Positions 26,674-35,201 of a stretch of 64,000 nt of DNA are shown here, in pieces; the stretch's first letter is position 1, and the number at the start of each line of letters is the position of its first letter. The notes below the pieces were generated by a model that saw only the letters and a program-made list of their open reading frames with translations, did no database searches and was not told the origin of the DNA. Location of the stretch: positions 434,001 through 498,000 of the forward strand of contig NZ_JARXYZ010000002.1 of NCBI RefSeq assembly GCF_029894125.1. The letters are read 5' to 3'. This DNA comes from Kitasatospora sp. MAA19 (GTDB taxonomy: Bacteria > Actinomycetota > Actinomycetes > Streptomycetales > Streptomycetaceae). Position numbers and translations under genes: made by a program.

Positions 26674-27180
26674 TCAGTCCGCCAGGCGGCGGGCCATCCA
26701 GATGTCGTCCACGTAGGACCCGTCGATCAGGAACTCCTCGGCCAGCGAGCCCTCGACGACGAAGCCGCAGCTCTCGTAGAGCCTGCGGGCCGGGGCGTTC
26801 CAGCCGAGCACTCGCAGGGTCAGCTTGCGCGCGCCCTCGGCCCGGGCCGCCGCGCAGGCGGCCTCGACCAGACTCCGGCCGACGCCCCGGCCGCGGACCT
26901 CGGCGTCGACGGCCAGGCCCTGGATCTGCCGGACGTGCCGGTTGCTGGCCAGCGGGGTCGCCGGGACCTGGCGGATGTAGCCGACGACGCGGCCGTCCAG
27001 GAGGGCGAGCAGGAACTGCTCCGGGGCGTGCCGCTCGTCGAAGACGCCGTCCTCCTCGGGCGGCTGCGGGGAGACGTCGGACAGCGGGGACCAGGCGGCG
27101 CGGTTGAGGACGGCGAGTTCGCCCTCGTCCTCGGGCTGAGCTGGTCGGATGATCAGATCGTCCTCGTGCATGCGCGTCAT
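26674..27180 (-). CDS. GNAT-family N-acetyltransferase
   Basis: This 168-residue protein is a single-domain GNAT enzyme. The acetyl-CoA binding segment is IQGLAVDAEVRGRGVGRSL, followed by LRVLGWNAPARRLYESCGF, the usual C-terminal strand and helix. The acyl acceptor is unknown. ATG 27180 is annotated, with ATG 27171 as an alternative; neither has a strong ribosome site. It is divergent from the TIGR01777 gene with only 55 bp between starts, so the two promoters must overlap. Confidence 0.83.
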   Translation of the reverse strand: MTRMHEDDLIIRPAQPEDEGELAVLNRAAWSPLSDVSPQPPEEDGVFDERHAPEQFLLALLDGRVVGYIRQVPATPLASNRHVRQIQGLAVDAEVRGRGVGRSLVEAACAAARAEGARKLTLRVLGWNAPARRLYESCGFVVEGSLAEEFLIDGSYVDDIWMARRLAD

Positions 27181-27235
27181 GCTAATGAGACGCCCGCAAA
27201 CATGACAGGGAATTGAAAACTGCGAGGATGGGCGC

Positions 27236-28141
27236 ATGCGCATCGCTGTCACAGGCTCCACGGGATTGATCGGTTCGGCCCTCGTCCGCTCCCTGCTGGC
27301 GGACGGCCACGAGGTGGTCCGGCTGGTCCGGCACCGCTCCAGGACGGGCCCGCAGCCCGACGGCAGTACCGCGATCGGCTGGAACCCGCTGCTCGGCCAG
27401 GTCGAGCGGGACGGGCTGGCCGGGGTCGAGGCGGTGGTGCACCTGGCCGGCGCCGGGGTCGGCGACCACCGCTGGACGGACTCCTACAAGCGGGAGATCC
27501 GGGAGAGCCGGGCGCTCGGCACCGAGACGCTGGCCGTCGCGCTGGCCGAACTCAAGGAGCCGCCCCGGGTGCTGGTCAGCGCCTCCGCGGTCGGCTGGTA
27601 CGGGCAGACCGGCGACCGGGTGATCGACGAGGACTCCCCCGCCGGCCGGGACTTCCTGGCCGAGGTCTGCGTGGAGTGGGAGGCGGCCGCGCGGCCGGCC
27701 GAGCGGGCCGGGATCCGGGTCGTCCACCCGCGCACCGGGATGGTGCTGTCCGCGGCCGGCGGGGCCGGCGCACGGCTGTTCCCGCTGTTCAAGCTGGGCC
27801 TGGGCGGACGGCTCGGCAACGGGCGGCAGTACTGGAGCTTCATCTCGCTGGCCGACCAGGTCGCCGCGCTGCGGTTCCTGATCGACCGGGACGACCTCTC
27901 CGGCGCCGTCAACCTCACCGCGCCCGACCCGGTCACCAACGCCGGGCTGACCGCGGCGCTCGGGCGGGCGCTCGGGCGACCCACCCCGTTCCCGGTGCCG
28001 GAGGCGGTGCTCAAGGTGGTGCTCGGGGAGCTCGCGGTCGAGGTGGTCGGTAGCCACCGGGTGGTGCCGCGGCGGCTGCTGGACGCGGGGTTCCGCTTCG
28101 CCCACCCGGACGTGGACTCGGCGGTGCGCGCGGCGCTGTGA
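27236..28141 (+). CDS. TIGR01777-family epimerase/oxidoreductase
   Basis: This 301-residue protein is an atypical short-chain dehydrogenase of the TIGR01777 (SDR39U1/YfcH-like) group. The nucleotide-binding motif TGSTGLIGSALVRSLL is at the N-terminus. LVSASAVGWYGQTGDRVIDE and the C-terminal substrate-domain segment FPVPEAVLKVVLGELAVEVV are family typical. Substrate is unknown. The ATG is preceded by GAGGAT-GGGCGC, the same arrangement as at cobU, suggesting a leaderless transcript. Confidence 0.88.
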   Translation: MRIAVTGSTGLIGSALVRSLLADGHEVVRLVRHRSRTGPQPDGSTAIGWNPLLGQVERDGLAGVEAVVHLAGAGVGDHRWTDSYKREIRESRALGTETLAVALAELKEPPRVLVSASAVGWYGQTGDRVIDEDSPAGRDFLAEVCVEWEAAARPAERAGIRVVHPRTGMVLSAAGGAGARLFPLFKLGLGGRLGNGRQYWSFISLADQVAALRFLIDRDDLSGAVNLTAPDPVTNAGLTAALGRALGRPTPFPVPEAVLKVVLGELAVEVVGSHRVVPRRLLDAGFRFAHPDVDSAVRAAL

Positions 28142-28735
28142 GCGGGTGCGGGGTGGGCGGTGCGGCGGCGTGAGCCGTGCGCTGTCGTGTGCGTGGCGGT
28201 GCGTGCGGGTCCGGGTGCGCCGTACGGGTCCGGGCGTGCCGTACGGGTCCGGGCGTGCCGCGCGGGTACAGGTGTGCCGTGCGGCGATGTGAACAGTGCG
28301 TCGCGGCGCGCGCCGCGGTGCACGCGGGTCCGGGTGTGCCGCGCGACGGTGTGCGCGGGCGGGTTCGGACCGGGTTCGGACCGGGCTCGCCGACCGCTCC
28401 GGCGTACGGCGGCTACGGCATTCACCCTGGCCAGGGGCATATGCCGGGCGGGGGTCGGACGGGGCTCCGGGAGGGGGCGCATGGGAGCACAGACCGGGCG
28501 CGTCGCACGCCCCCGGTGACCGTACGCGCCCGCCGACCCCGGAACCCGGCCCCAACGGCGCACTGTCCGTGACCGCGCCCCGGTCCGGTGCCGCACTCCC
28601 CCTCCCGACCCTTGGATCGGGTCCGATGCGCTTGTCTGATGGTCGTACTGACTGGGCATCACACCGTCGGACCGTGTCCCGGCACCCCGCTGCCTGCGTC
28701 GGCCGGAGCCCCGGGACCAGGGAGGGAGCACGCCA
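28142..28735. other. 594-bp gap with 19-bp tandem repeats
   Basis: No convincing gene was found. The left half is G/T-rich with 19-bp tandem repeats at 28203-28278 and a related copy near 28320-28340. The right part (28600-28735) should hold the promoter of the flavin oxidoreductase gene and a GGGAGGGAG ribosome site. Confidence 0.6.
28203..28278. repeat. 19-bp tandem repeat, four copies
   Basis: Units start at 28203, 28222, 28241 and 28260. Units 2 and 3 are identical (GTACGGGTCCGGGCGTGCC); units 1 and 4 are degenerate. The array follows the TIGR01777-type gene. Confidence 0.9.
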
Positions 28736-30067
28736 GTGCCCACATACGACTTCACCCGCCGCGCCCGCCGCCCGTCCGACCCGGACGTCGTCGTGGTCGG
28801 CGCCGGACTCGCGGGCCTGGCCGCCGCCCGCACGCTCACCGGCCACGGCCTCACCGTCCAGATCCTTGAGGCCACGGACCGGATCGGCGGCCGGATGGCC
28901 ACCCGCGAACTGGACGGCTTCCGGCTCGACGACGGCAGCCACCTGCTGAACACCGCCTTCCCCGAGCTCCGCCGCGTACTCGACCTCGACCGCCTCGACC
29001 TGCGCCCGCTCGCTCCCGGTGTCCTCGTGCACAGCGGCGGCCGCCGCTACCGCACCGGGGACCCTCAACTCACCACCGCCCGGCAGGCCGCCACCCGCGC
29101 CCCGCTCGGCAGCCCGCTGGACAAGGCCCGGCTCGGCAGCTGGCTCGGCCGGCTCGCCGCCACCCCCGCCGGCCGGCTCCAGAACCGCCCGGAGACCACC
29201 ACCGCCCGCGCGCTGACCGGCCACGGGCTCGCCCCGCGCACCCTCGACGGCTTCCTGCGGCCGCTGCTCGGCGCACTGCTCAGCGACCCGGCCCTCGGCA
29301 CCAGCAGCCGGATCGCCGACCTGGTGCTGCGCTCCTACGCGCGCGGACGGCTCTGTCTGCCCGCCGACGGGATCGCGGCCGTACCGGCCCACCTGGCCGC
29401 CGCCCTGCCCGCCGGCACCGTGCGCACCGGGGTGCAGGTCACCTCGATCGCCGCCGACGGCGTGGAGACCGTCGGGCACGGGCGGATCGGCGCCCAGGCC
29501 GTCGTCGTCGCCACCGACGCCCGCTCCGCCGCCCAGTTGCTGCCCGGGCTGCGGCTGCCGGACTTCCACCCCGTCACGACCTTCTACCACGCGGCCGACC
29601 GCGCCCCGCTGAACGAGGCCGTCCTGCTGCTCGACGGCGACCGGCCCGGCGGGCAGCCGCCGCTGGTCTCGCACTCGCTGGTGCTCAGCGAGCTGCACCC
29701 TTCCTACGCCCCGGCCGGGCAGGCGCTGGTCGCCACCACCGTGCTCGGGCGGCGCTCCTTCGACGCCGGCGGCCCGGCCGGGCTGGAACCGGCGGTCCGG
29801 GCCCGGCTCGCCGAGCTGTACGGCACCTCGACCACCGGCTGGCAGTTCCTGAACGTGCGGCACGTCCCGGACGCGCTGCCCACGATGCCCCCGCCGCACA
29901 ATCCCCGGCGCCCGGTGCGGGTGCTGGCCGGGCTGTACGTCGCCGGGGACCACCGGGACACCAGCACCGTGCAGGGCGCGCTGGTCTCCGGGCGGCGGGC
30001 GGCGCAGGCGGTGCTGCGCGACCTCGGCGTCCCGGCCACCGCCCGGGAGGCCGAGGCGGCGGCCTGA
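28736..30067 (+). CDS. FAD-dependent amine oxidase-like oxidoreductase
   Basis: This 443-residue flavoprotein has the dinucleotide-binding motif VVVVGAGLAGLAAARTL (about residues 18-34) and the EATDRIGGRMATRELDGF segment of amine oxidase/phytoene desaturase-like flavoenzymes. The C-terminal FAD-contacting region is VLAGLYVAGDHRDTSTVQGALVSG. The gene stands alone with no carotenoid neighbours, so the substrate cannot be guessed. GTG 28736 has a strong GGGAGGGAG ribosome site. The protein is cytoplasmic by sequence. Confidence 0.86.
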   Translation: MPTYDFTRRARRPSDPDVVVVGAGLAGLAAARTLTGHGLTVQILEATDRIGGRMATRELDGFRLDDGSHLLNTAFPELRRVLDLDRLDLRPLAPGVLVHSGGRRYRTGDPQLTTARQAATRAPLGSPLDKARLGSWLGRLAATPAGRLQNRPETTTARALTGHGLAPRTLDGFLRPLLGALLSDPALGTSSRIADLVLRSYARGRLCLPADGIAAVPAHLAAALPAGTVRTGVQVTSIAADGVETVGHGRIGAQAVVVATDARSAAQLLPGLRLPDFHPVTTFYHAADRAPLNEAVLLLDGDRPGGQPPLVSHSLVLSELHPSYAPAGQALVATTVLGRRSFDAGGPAGLEPAVRARLAELYGTSTTGWQFLNVRHVPDALPTMPPPHNPRRPVRVLAGLYVAGDHRDTSTVQGALVSGRRAAQAVLRDLGVPATAREAEAAA

Positions 30068-30206
30068 CCCGTTCGGACGCCCGGAGTGCTCGGGCGCTCC
30101 CGGACGGGCTGAGCCCGGAACACGCCGGCGGTCCTGCACGGCCGGTGCCCGGAACACACTGACGGTCTGCCGGGGTGACAGACCGGCGACGTGCCAGGAT
30201 GCCGAT

Positions 30207-30254
30207 ATGACCGCTCATCGGATGATTTTCACCGTCCGGCCGGTTGCGCGGTGA
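30207..30254 (+). CDS. Putative 15-residue leader peptide overlapping the antiporter start
   Basis: ATG 30207 opens a 15-codon frame (MTAHRMIFTVRPVAR) whose TGA overlaps the antiporter GTG as GTGA. A CAGGAT hexamer ends exactly 6 nt before the ATG, the leaderless arrangement seen at other genes in this window. The antiporter itself lacks a clear ribosome site, so translational coupling from this leader is a simple explanation. Its expression is inferred from sequence arrangement only. Confidence 0.5.
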   Translation: MTAHRMIFTVRPVAR

Positions 30255-31474
30255 GCGCCGCCATCCAGCCGGTGGCGCTGATCCTGATCCCCGCCGCGGC
30301 CGTCGCCGCACCGCTGCTCGCCGACCGGTTGCTGCGGTGGATCGCCGTCCCGACCGTCGTGTTCGAGATCGTGCTCGGCGTCCTGATCGGCCCCGACGTC
30401 CTGAACTGGGCGCACGTCGACGACCTGATCGACGCGCTGTCCCAGTTCGGCCTGGCCATGCTGATGTTCCTCGCCGGGTACGAGATCGACTTCGCCAAGC
30501 TGCGCGGCGGCCCGCTGAAACGGGCGGGCACCGCGTGGCTGGTCTCGATCGTGCTGGCGCTCGGCGTGGGCGCGCTGGTCAACCGGGACCCGTTGAACGG
30601 CGCCTTCGCCGGGCTCGCGCTCACCACCACCGCGCTCGGCACCATCCTGCCGATCCTCCGCGACTCCGGCGAACTGCCCACCCCCTTCGGCTCGTTGGTG
30701 ATGGCCACCGGGGCGGTCGGCGAGTTCGGGCCGATCATCGCGATCGCCGTCCTGCTCAGCGGCAACTCCCCGGCCAGGACGGCCGTCATCCTCGGCGCCT
30801 TCGCGGTGATCACCGCCGTCGCGGTCCTCGGCGCACGGCGCCCCCGGCCCGCCTGGGCCACCCGGCTCATCGAGCGCACCCTGCGCACGTCCGGGCAGTT
30901 CGCGATCCGGGCGGTGATCCTGGTGCTCGCCGTCATGGTGGCCGCCGCGGTCTGGCTCGACCTGGACATGCTGCTCGGCGCCTTCACCGCCGGGGCCATC
31001 TCCCGCCTGCTGCTCTCCGACATCCGCCAGGCCGAGGAGGAGGTGATCGAGGCCAAGCTGGAGAGCATCGGCTTCGGCTTCCTGGTGCCGGTGTTCTTCG
31101 TGGTCAGCGGAATGAACTTCGACCTGACCGCCCTGCTGGACGACCCCGGCACGCTGCTGCTCGTCCCGGTGTTCCTGCTGCTGCTCCTGGTGGTGCGCGG
31201 ACTGCCGGCCGGACTGCTCGCCCCGGCCGGGCTCGGCCGGCGGGACCGCGCGGCGCTCGGGCTGTACGGCGCGACGGCGCTGCCGCTGGTCGTGGTGATC
31301 ACCACCATCGAGGTGGACGACGGGCACCTGCCGTCGTCGACGGCGGCCGCACTCGTGGGCGCGGGCATGCTCTCGGTGCTGGCGTTCCCGCTGGCGGCGC
31401 AGCGGGTACGCGGCGGCGTCCGGCCACCCGCGCCGGAGCCGGGACGGCCGCGCGTCCGGGCCGAGAGCTGGTGA
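30251..31474 (+). CDS. CPA2-type cation/proton antiporter (KefB/NapA-like)
   Basis: This 407-residue membrane protein has about 12 hydrophobic segments, including the family-like FLAGYEIDFAKLRGGPLKR and a helix with GAVGEFGPIIAIAVLLSG in the ion-path region. It lacks a RCK/TrkA-N nucleotide-binding tail, so it resembles the membrane unit only. The role is K+ or Na+ exchange for protons; the ion is unknown. GTG 30251 overlaps the stop codon of a leader peptide. The start has no good ribosome site. Confidence 0.85.
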   Translation: MSAAIQPVALILIPAAAVAAPLLADRLLRWIAVPTVVFEIVLGVLIGPDVLNWAHVDDLIDALSQFGLAMLMFLAGYEIDFAKLRGGPLKRAGTAWLVSIVLALGVGALVNRDPLNGAFAGLALTTTALGTILPILRDSGELPTPFGSLVMATGAVGEFGPIIAIAVLLSGNSPARTAVILGAFAVITAVAVLGARRPRPAWATRLIERTLRTSGQFAIRAVILVLAVMVAAAVWLDLDMLLGAFTAGAISRLLLSDIRQAEEEVIEAKLESIGFGFLVPVFFVVSGMNFDLTALLDDPGTLLLVPVFLLLLLVVRGLPAGLLAPAGLGRRDRAALGLYGATALPLVVVITTIEVDDGHLPSSTAAALVGAGMLSVLAFPLAAQRVRGGVRPPAPEPGRPRVRAESW

Positions 31475-31548
31475 GTCGCTCCCGGTCGCACTCCCCGGAC
31501 GCCAACGGGCGGCGGGGGAAAGCCCTTTCGAAGGCGTCCCGGCAGGCG

Positions 31549-31585
31549 CTTCCGAGCGGCCCTTCCGAGCGGCCCTTCCGACGCC
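31549..31585. repeat. 13-bp tandem repeat
   Basis: Two exact copies of CTTCCGAGCGGCC (31549-31561, 31562-31574) plus a partial third lie in the 217-bp gap between the convergent antiporter and NsdA-like genes. The rest of the gap is rich in GC palindromes. Confidence 0.8.
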
Positions 31586-31691
31586 GGCGCACCCCTCCGG
31601 CCCCGGGCGGTCCTCCGGCCCGGGGCAAGCCCGGGCGGTACGGGTTTCCGGGACCGCCGGGCGCGTCCGGCAGTCCCTGGATCACGAGTTC

Positions 31692-33611
31692 CTAGATCAC
31701 GCCCGCCTGGCGGGCCGTCTCCTCGAAGGCGCGGGCCACCGGGCTGCCCCGGTAGGGGATGAGGCGGCGGTGGAAGTCCCGGACGTACTCCAGCGAGCGG
31801 GCCGAGCGCATTTCCCCCGCCGCCCGCAGCGCGTCGGTGGCCATGGTGCAGGCCTCGTCGAGGTCCCCCATGCCGAGCCGGGCGGTGGCCAGCACCAGCC
31901 GGCAGAAGATCCGGCTGCGCGCATAGGCGGGCGAGCGCAGCCGCAACGACTTCTCGGCGTGCTGCGCGGCGGTGCGCCACTGCTGCAGGTCCCGGTAGCA
32001 GTGGGCGAACTCGTCGGAGAGCTGCGCCTCGTCGAAGTACCGTGCCCAGGAGGGCAGTTCGTCACCCGCCCGGGCCGCGGCCAGCGACCGCTCGGAGCGT
32101 ACCAGGGCGGTGGTGCAGGCCCGGACGTCGCCCAGCAGGCCGTGGCCACGGGCCTCGGCGGCGTGCATCAGCGACTGGACCACCGGCGGCACCGCCGTGC
32201 CCACGCCCTGCTGGGCGACCCGGGCCAGCTGGACGGCCTCCCGGCCGTGGCCCAGGTGGACGGCCTGCTGGCTCATCGTCACCAGGACGTACCCGCCCAG
32301 CGCGCGGTCCCCGGCGGCCTGGGACAGGCGCAGCGCCTGGACGAAGTAGCGCTGGGCGAGGCCGTGTGCGGCGATGTCGAAGGACGTCCAGCCGGCCAGC
32401 CTGGTCAGGTCGGCGACCGCGCCGAACAGTGCCCGGCCGATCTGCTCGCCGTAGCGGCCGCGCAGCATCGGCTCGGCCTCGCTCTCCAGGTAGCGGACCA
32501 GCGCCTGCCGGGCGTGCCCGCCACCGTAGGCGTGGTCGAGCGCGCGGAAGAGGTCGCCGACGGCACGGATGGCGGCGATGTCGCCGCGGCCGACCCGCAG
32601 GGCGGGGCGCTGCTCGCGGGCCGGGTCGGTGTACGGCGGCTCGACGGCGGCGGGCGGGCGGCGGCTCTGGGTGGGGACCCGGCCGATGGGGGGCACGGCG
32701 GTACCGGCCGTGCCCACGGTGGGGCGCGTGCCGGGTGCGCCGGACATGCCGGGCGTGCCGGGCGTGCCGGGAGCCGGGCCGCGCGCTGGGCTCGCGGAAG
32801 GCGCGCCGGGCGTACCGACCGTTCCGGCCGCGGAGGGCACGGAGGGCACGGAGGGCACGGAGGTCATGGAGGGCGTGCCGGACGGGCCGTGCACGGGTGC
32901 GGACGCGGGCGGCGGGCCGGTGGCGGCGTCGGGGCGGGCCATCGTAGAGCCGTCCCGGGCGACGCGCTCGTCGGTGCGGCCGATCAGCCAGTCCCGGCTG
33001 GGGACGACCAGGCCGGCCGGGGTGAAGGCGATCCGGCGCAGTTCGGACTGCGGGCCGTTGTCCTTGCGCCACATGCTCGCCACGATGTCCACCGCCTCCT
33101 GCGGGGTCTCGGCGAACTCCAGCCCGGCGTACACCGGGGCGCAGGCGTCCAGGCCGAGGTCCTGGGCGGTGAGGCGGCGGCCGAGGCGGCGGGTGAAGAC
33201 CTCGGCGATCAGTGCCGGGGTGGCGCCGCGGGGCTGCTGGCCGCGCAGCCAGCGGGTGACCGAGGTCTTGTCGTAGCGCAGGTCGAGACCGTGTTCCAGG
33301 CCGAGCTGGTCGACCCGGCGGGCCAGGCCCGCGTGCGAGAAGCCGGCCTCCTCGATCAGCGCGGCGAGTTGGCCGTTCTGCGGGGCCGGTCCGGAGTGGC
33401 CGCCCGTCGGCGCGGGGGCGGGCGCGGGCCTGGCGGGTTCGTGCCGGTCGGTTGTGGCCTGCGCGGGCAGCCGCAGTTCGTCGGCGGTCGGGGCGTCGGC
33501 GGTCAGGGCGTCGGGGGCGTCCGGCAGGGCCCGGCCGACCGGGCCTCGGTGCTGGCCGAGCGGGTCGAGCGGTCCGTACGCCGGGCTGTCGGTTGCAGGC
33601 CGTTGGGGCAT
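31692..33611 (-). CDS. NsdA-like regulatory protein with HTH and TPR-like region
   Basis: This 639-residue protein resembles the streptomycete developmental/antibiotic regulator NsdA. An N-terminal helix-turn-helix is visible in LIEEAGFSHAGLARRVDQLG through YDKTSVTRWLRGQQPRG. A Gly/Pro/Thr low-complexity linker with SVP repeats follows at about residues 235-325. The C-terminal half is all-helical with TPR character (RDLQQWRTAAQHAEKSLRLR, ATARLGMGDLDEACTMATDA). NsdA-type proteins repress sporulation and antibiotic production (from memory of Streptomyces work). ATG 33611 is chosen; a GTG at 33623 is an alternative. Confidence 0.72.
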   Translation of the reverse strand: MPQRPATDSPAYGPLDPLGQHRGPVGRALPDAPDALTADAPTADELRLPAQATTDRHEPARPAPAPAPTGGHSGPAPQNGQLAALIEEAGFSHAGLARRVDQLGLEHGLDLRYDKTSVTRWLRGQQPRGATPALIAEVFTRRLGRRLTAQDLGLDACAPVYAGLEFAETPQEAVDIVASMWRKDNGPQSELRRIAFTPAGLVVPSRDWLIGRTDERVARDGSTMARPDAATGPPPASAPVHGPSGTPSMTSVPSVPSVPSAAGTVGTPGAPSASPARGPAPGTPGTPGMSGAPGTRPTVGTAGTAVPPIGRVPTQSRRPPAAVEPPYTDPAREQRPALRVGRGDIAAIRAVGDLFRALDHAYGGGHARQALVRYLESEAEPMLRGRYGEQIGRALFGAVADLTRLAGWTSFDIAAHGLAQRYFVQALRLSQAAGDRALGGYVLVTMSQQAVHLGHGREAVQLARVAQQGVGTAVPPVVQSLMHAAEARGHGLLGDVRACTTALVRSERSLAAARAGDELPSWARYFDEAQLSDEFAHCYRDLQQWRTAAQHAEKSLRLRSPAYARSRIFCRLVLATARLGMGDLDEACTMATDALRAAGEMRSARSLEYVRDFHRRLIPYRGSPVARAFEETARQAGVI

Positions 33612-33920
33612 GTCAGTCAACACCTCTCGGACGTCGCACCGGGCTCTACCAGCACTTCGGCTGCCTGGGGCGGCGCCCCCTGTCGGGAATCGGCGTGAAT
33701 GTAGCGAGCATTCGGGCGCTATGGGTGGATCTGACCGAGCAATCCTCCGAACGGGTGAAGCAATCGCGCCCATTGTGGGGAAGCGAGGCCAGGGCGGGTT
33801 TGGCCTTCCGCGGTCGAACCGTCGATCGACGGTCATGGCGACGGACACCACAGCCCACCGGAATGCTGTAGCGGCCTGCCACATGGGAGCCAGGCCCCCG
33901 AATTCCTACCGTTCTCGGCC

Positions 33921-34682
33921 ATGGACACCACTACAGCCCGCCCGCTCGACGGCCGGACGGCCCTGGTCACCGGGGCCGCCTCGGGCATCGGCCGAGCCTG
34001 CGCCGAGGCCTTCGCCGGGGCCGGCGCCCGGGTCTACGTCGTCGATCTCGCGGCCGGCCCGGCCCGGGAGCTCGCGGAGCGGATCGGCGGCCGCGCCATC
34101 GTCGCGGACCTCGGCGCCCCGGAGGCCGTGGAGACCCTGCCGGACGACGCCGACATCGTGGTCAACAACGCCGGTCTCCAACACGTCGCGCCCGTCCACG
34201 AGTTCCCGCCCGACCGCTTCACCCTCATCCAACGTGTCATGGTCGAGGCCCCGTTCCGCATCCTGCGCCGCACCCTCCCGCACATGTACGAGCAGGAGTG
34301 GGGGCGGGTGGTCAACATCTCCTCCGTCCACGGCCTGCGGGCCAGCGCCTTCAAGTCCGCCTACGTCACCGCCAAGCACGCCCTGGAAGGCCTCAGCAAG
34401 ACCGTCGCCCTGGAGGGCGCCCCCTACGGCGTCACCAGCAACTGCATCAACCCCGGGTACGTCCGAACTCCCCTGGTGGAGCAGCAGATCGCCGCCCAGG
34501 CCCTGGCCCACGGCATCCACGAGGACGAGGTCGTCGAACAGATCATGCTCGACCGCACCGCCCTCAAGCGCCTCATCGAACCCGACGAGATCGCCCAACT
34601 CGCCCTCTGGCTCTGCTCCCCACCCGCCTCCTACATCACCGGTGCCAGCCTCCCCGTCGACGGCGGCTGGACGGCGCACTGA
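33921..34682 (+). CDS. bdhA: 3-hydroxybutyrate dehydrogenase (SDR)
   Basis: This 253-residue short-chain dehydrogenase has the nucleotide-binding TGAASGIGRACAEAF, the NNAGLQH segment, and catalytic Ser/Tyr/Lys in NISSVHGLRASAFKSAYVTAKH. The C-terminal EPDEIAQLALWLCSPPASY and NAGLQHVAPVHEF match bacterial D-3-hydroxybutyrate dehydrogenases. It would oxidise 3-hydroxybutyrate to acetoacetate with NAD+. The downstream genes encode an MHS transporter and a GAF/PucR regulator, suggesting a small uptake and use locus. The GC homopolymer block lies between this gene and the transporter. Confidence 0.87.
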   Translation: MDTTTARPLDGRTALVTGAASGIGRACAEAFAGAGARVYVVDLAAGPARELAERIGGRAIVADLGAPEAVETLPDDADIVVNNAGLQHVAPVHEFPPDRFTLIQRVMVEAPFRILRRTLPHMYEQEWGRVVNISSVHGLRASAFKSAYVTAKHALEGLSKTVALEGAPYGVTSNCINPGYVRTPLVEQQIAAQALAHGIHEDEVVEQIMLDRTALKRLIEPDEIAQLALWLCSPPASYITGASLPVDGGWTAH

Positions 34683-35201
34683 GACAGGCGGTGGAAAGCG
34701 AAAGAGAAGATCCACGGGCAGGCAACGTGTACGGGCCTCCTCCGGGGCGGATGCCCGCGCCCACACGGGGAGCGCAGGCCCGGCCGTCTCGATCTCGATC
34801 TCGATCAGCAGCGTCGGGGGGGGGGGGGGGCCGCCGACCCCCGGGCCCCGGCGGGGCGGAGGTGGGGGGCCGCCCCCCCCGCGGCCGCCGCGCGGGGGGG
34901 CGGCGCGGCCGGCGGGGCGGGGAGCGGGGGGGCCGCCGCGGGGGGGGGCCCCCCCCCCCCCCCCGGGGGCCCCCCCGCCCCGGCCACCCCGCCCCCCCCC
35001 GCGGGGGGGGGGGGGGGGGCGGGGCCCCCCCCCCCCCCACGACGGGGCGACCGGTGCAGGGGTGGGGGCCGAGGCCGTTATGGAGTGGCAGGCCATATCA
35101 GTGCCGTTGACTATGTGTGTTGCCAACATGTGCCGCAGCTCCGGGACTTCCTACCTTGTGGCGACATCGTCCCCGTCCCCCCTGAACCTGGAGTGGTGAC
35201 C
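34683..35201. other. 519-bp gap with GC homopolymer block
   Basis: No gene is credible here. The central 34814-35040 is almost purely runs of G and C, up to about 19 in a row. The right end (35085-35201) looks normal and contains GGAG 8 nt before the transporter ATG. Confidence 0.7.
34814..35040. repeat. Low-complexity G/C homopolymer tract, possible artefact
   Basis: Alternating long runs of G and C with few other bases, preceded by TCTCGA repeats at 34788-34806. The composition differs from any coding or normal intergenic streptomycete DNA and suggests low-quality sequencing or a collapsed, unresolved hairpin region. Length and base order should not be trusted. Confidence 0.75.

Noticed and set aside
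28203..28278. CRISPR array
   Set aside because: The units are contiguous tandem repeats without spacers, and there are no cas genes. The same holds for the arrays at 41053 and 53802.
27182..30157. 991-codon minus-strand frame opposite the TIGR01777 and flavin oxidoreductase genes
   Set aside because: Low-complexity Arg/Gly/Pro-rich translation with no family features; both plus-strand genes have clear motifs.
33454..35199. Long frame running through bdhA and the GC homopolymer block
   Set aside because: It depends on the unreliable homopolymer tract and is out of frame with the clear bdhA gene.
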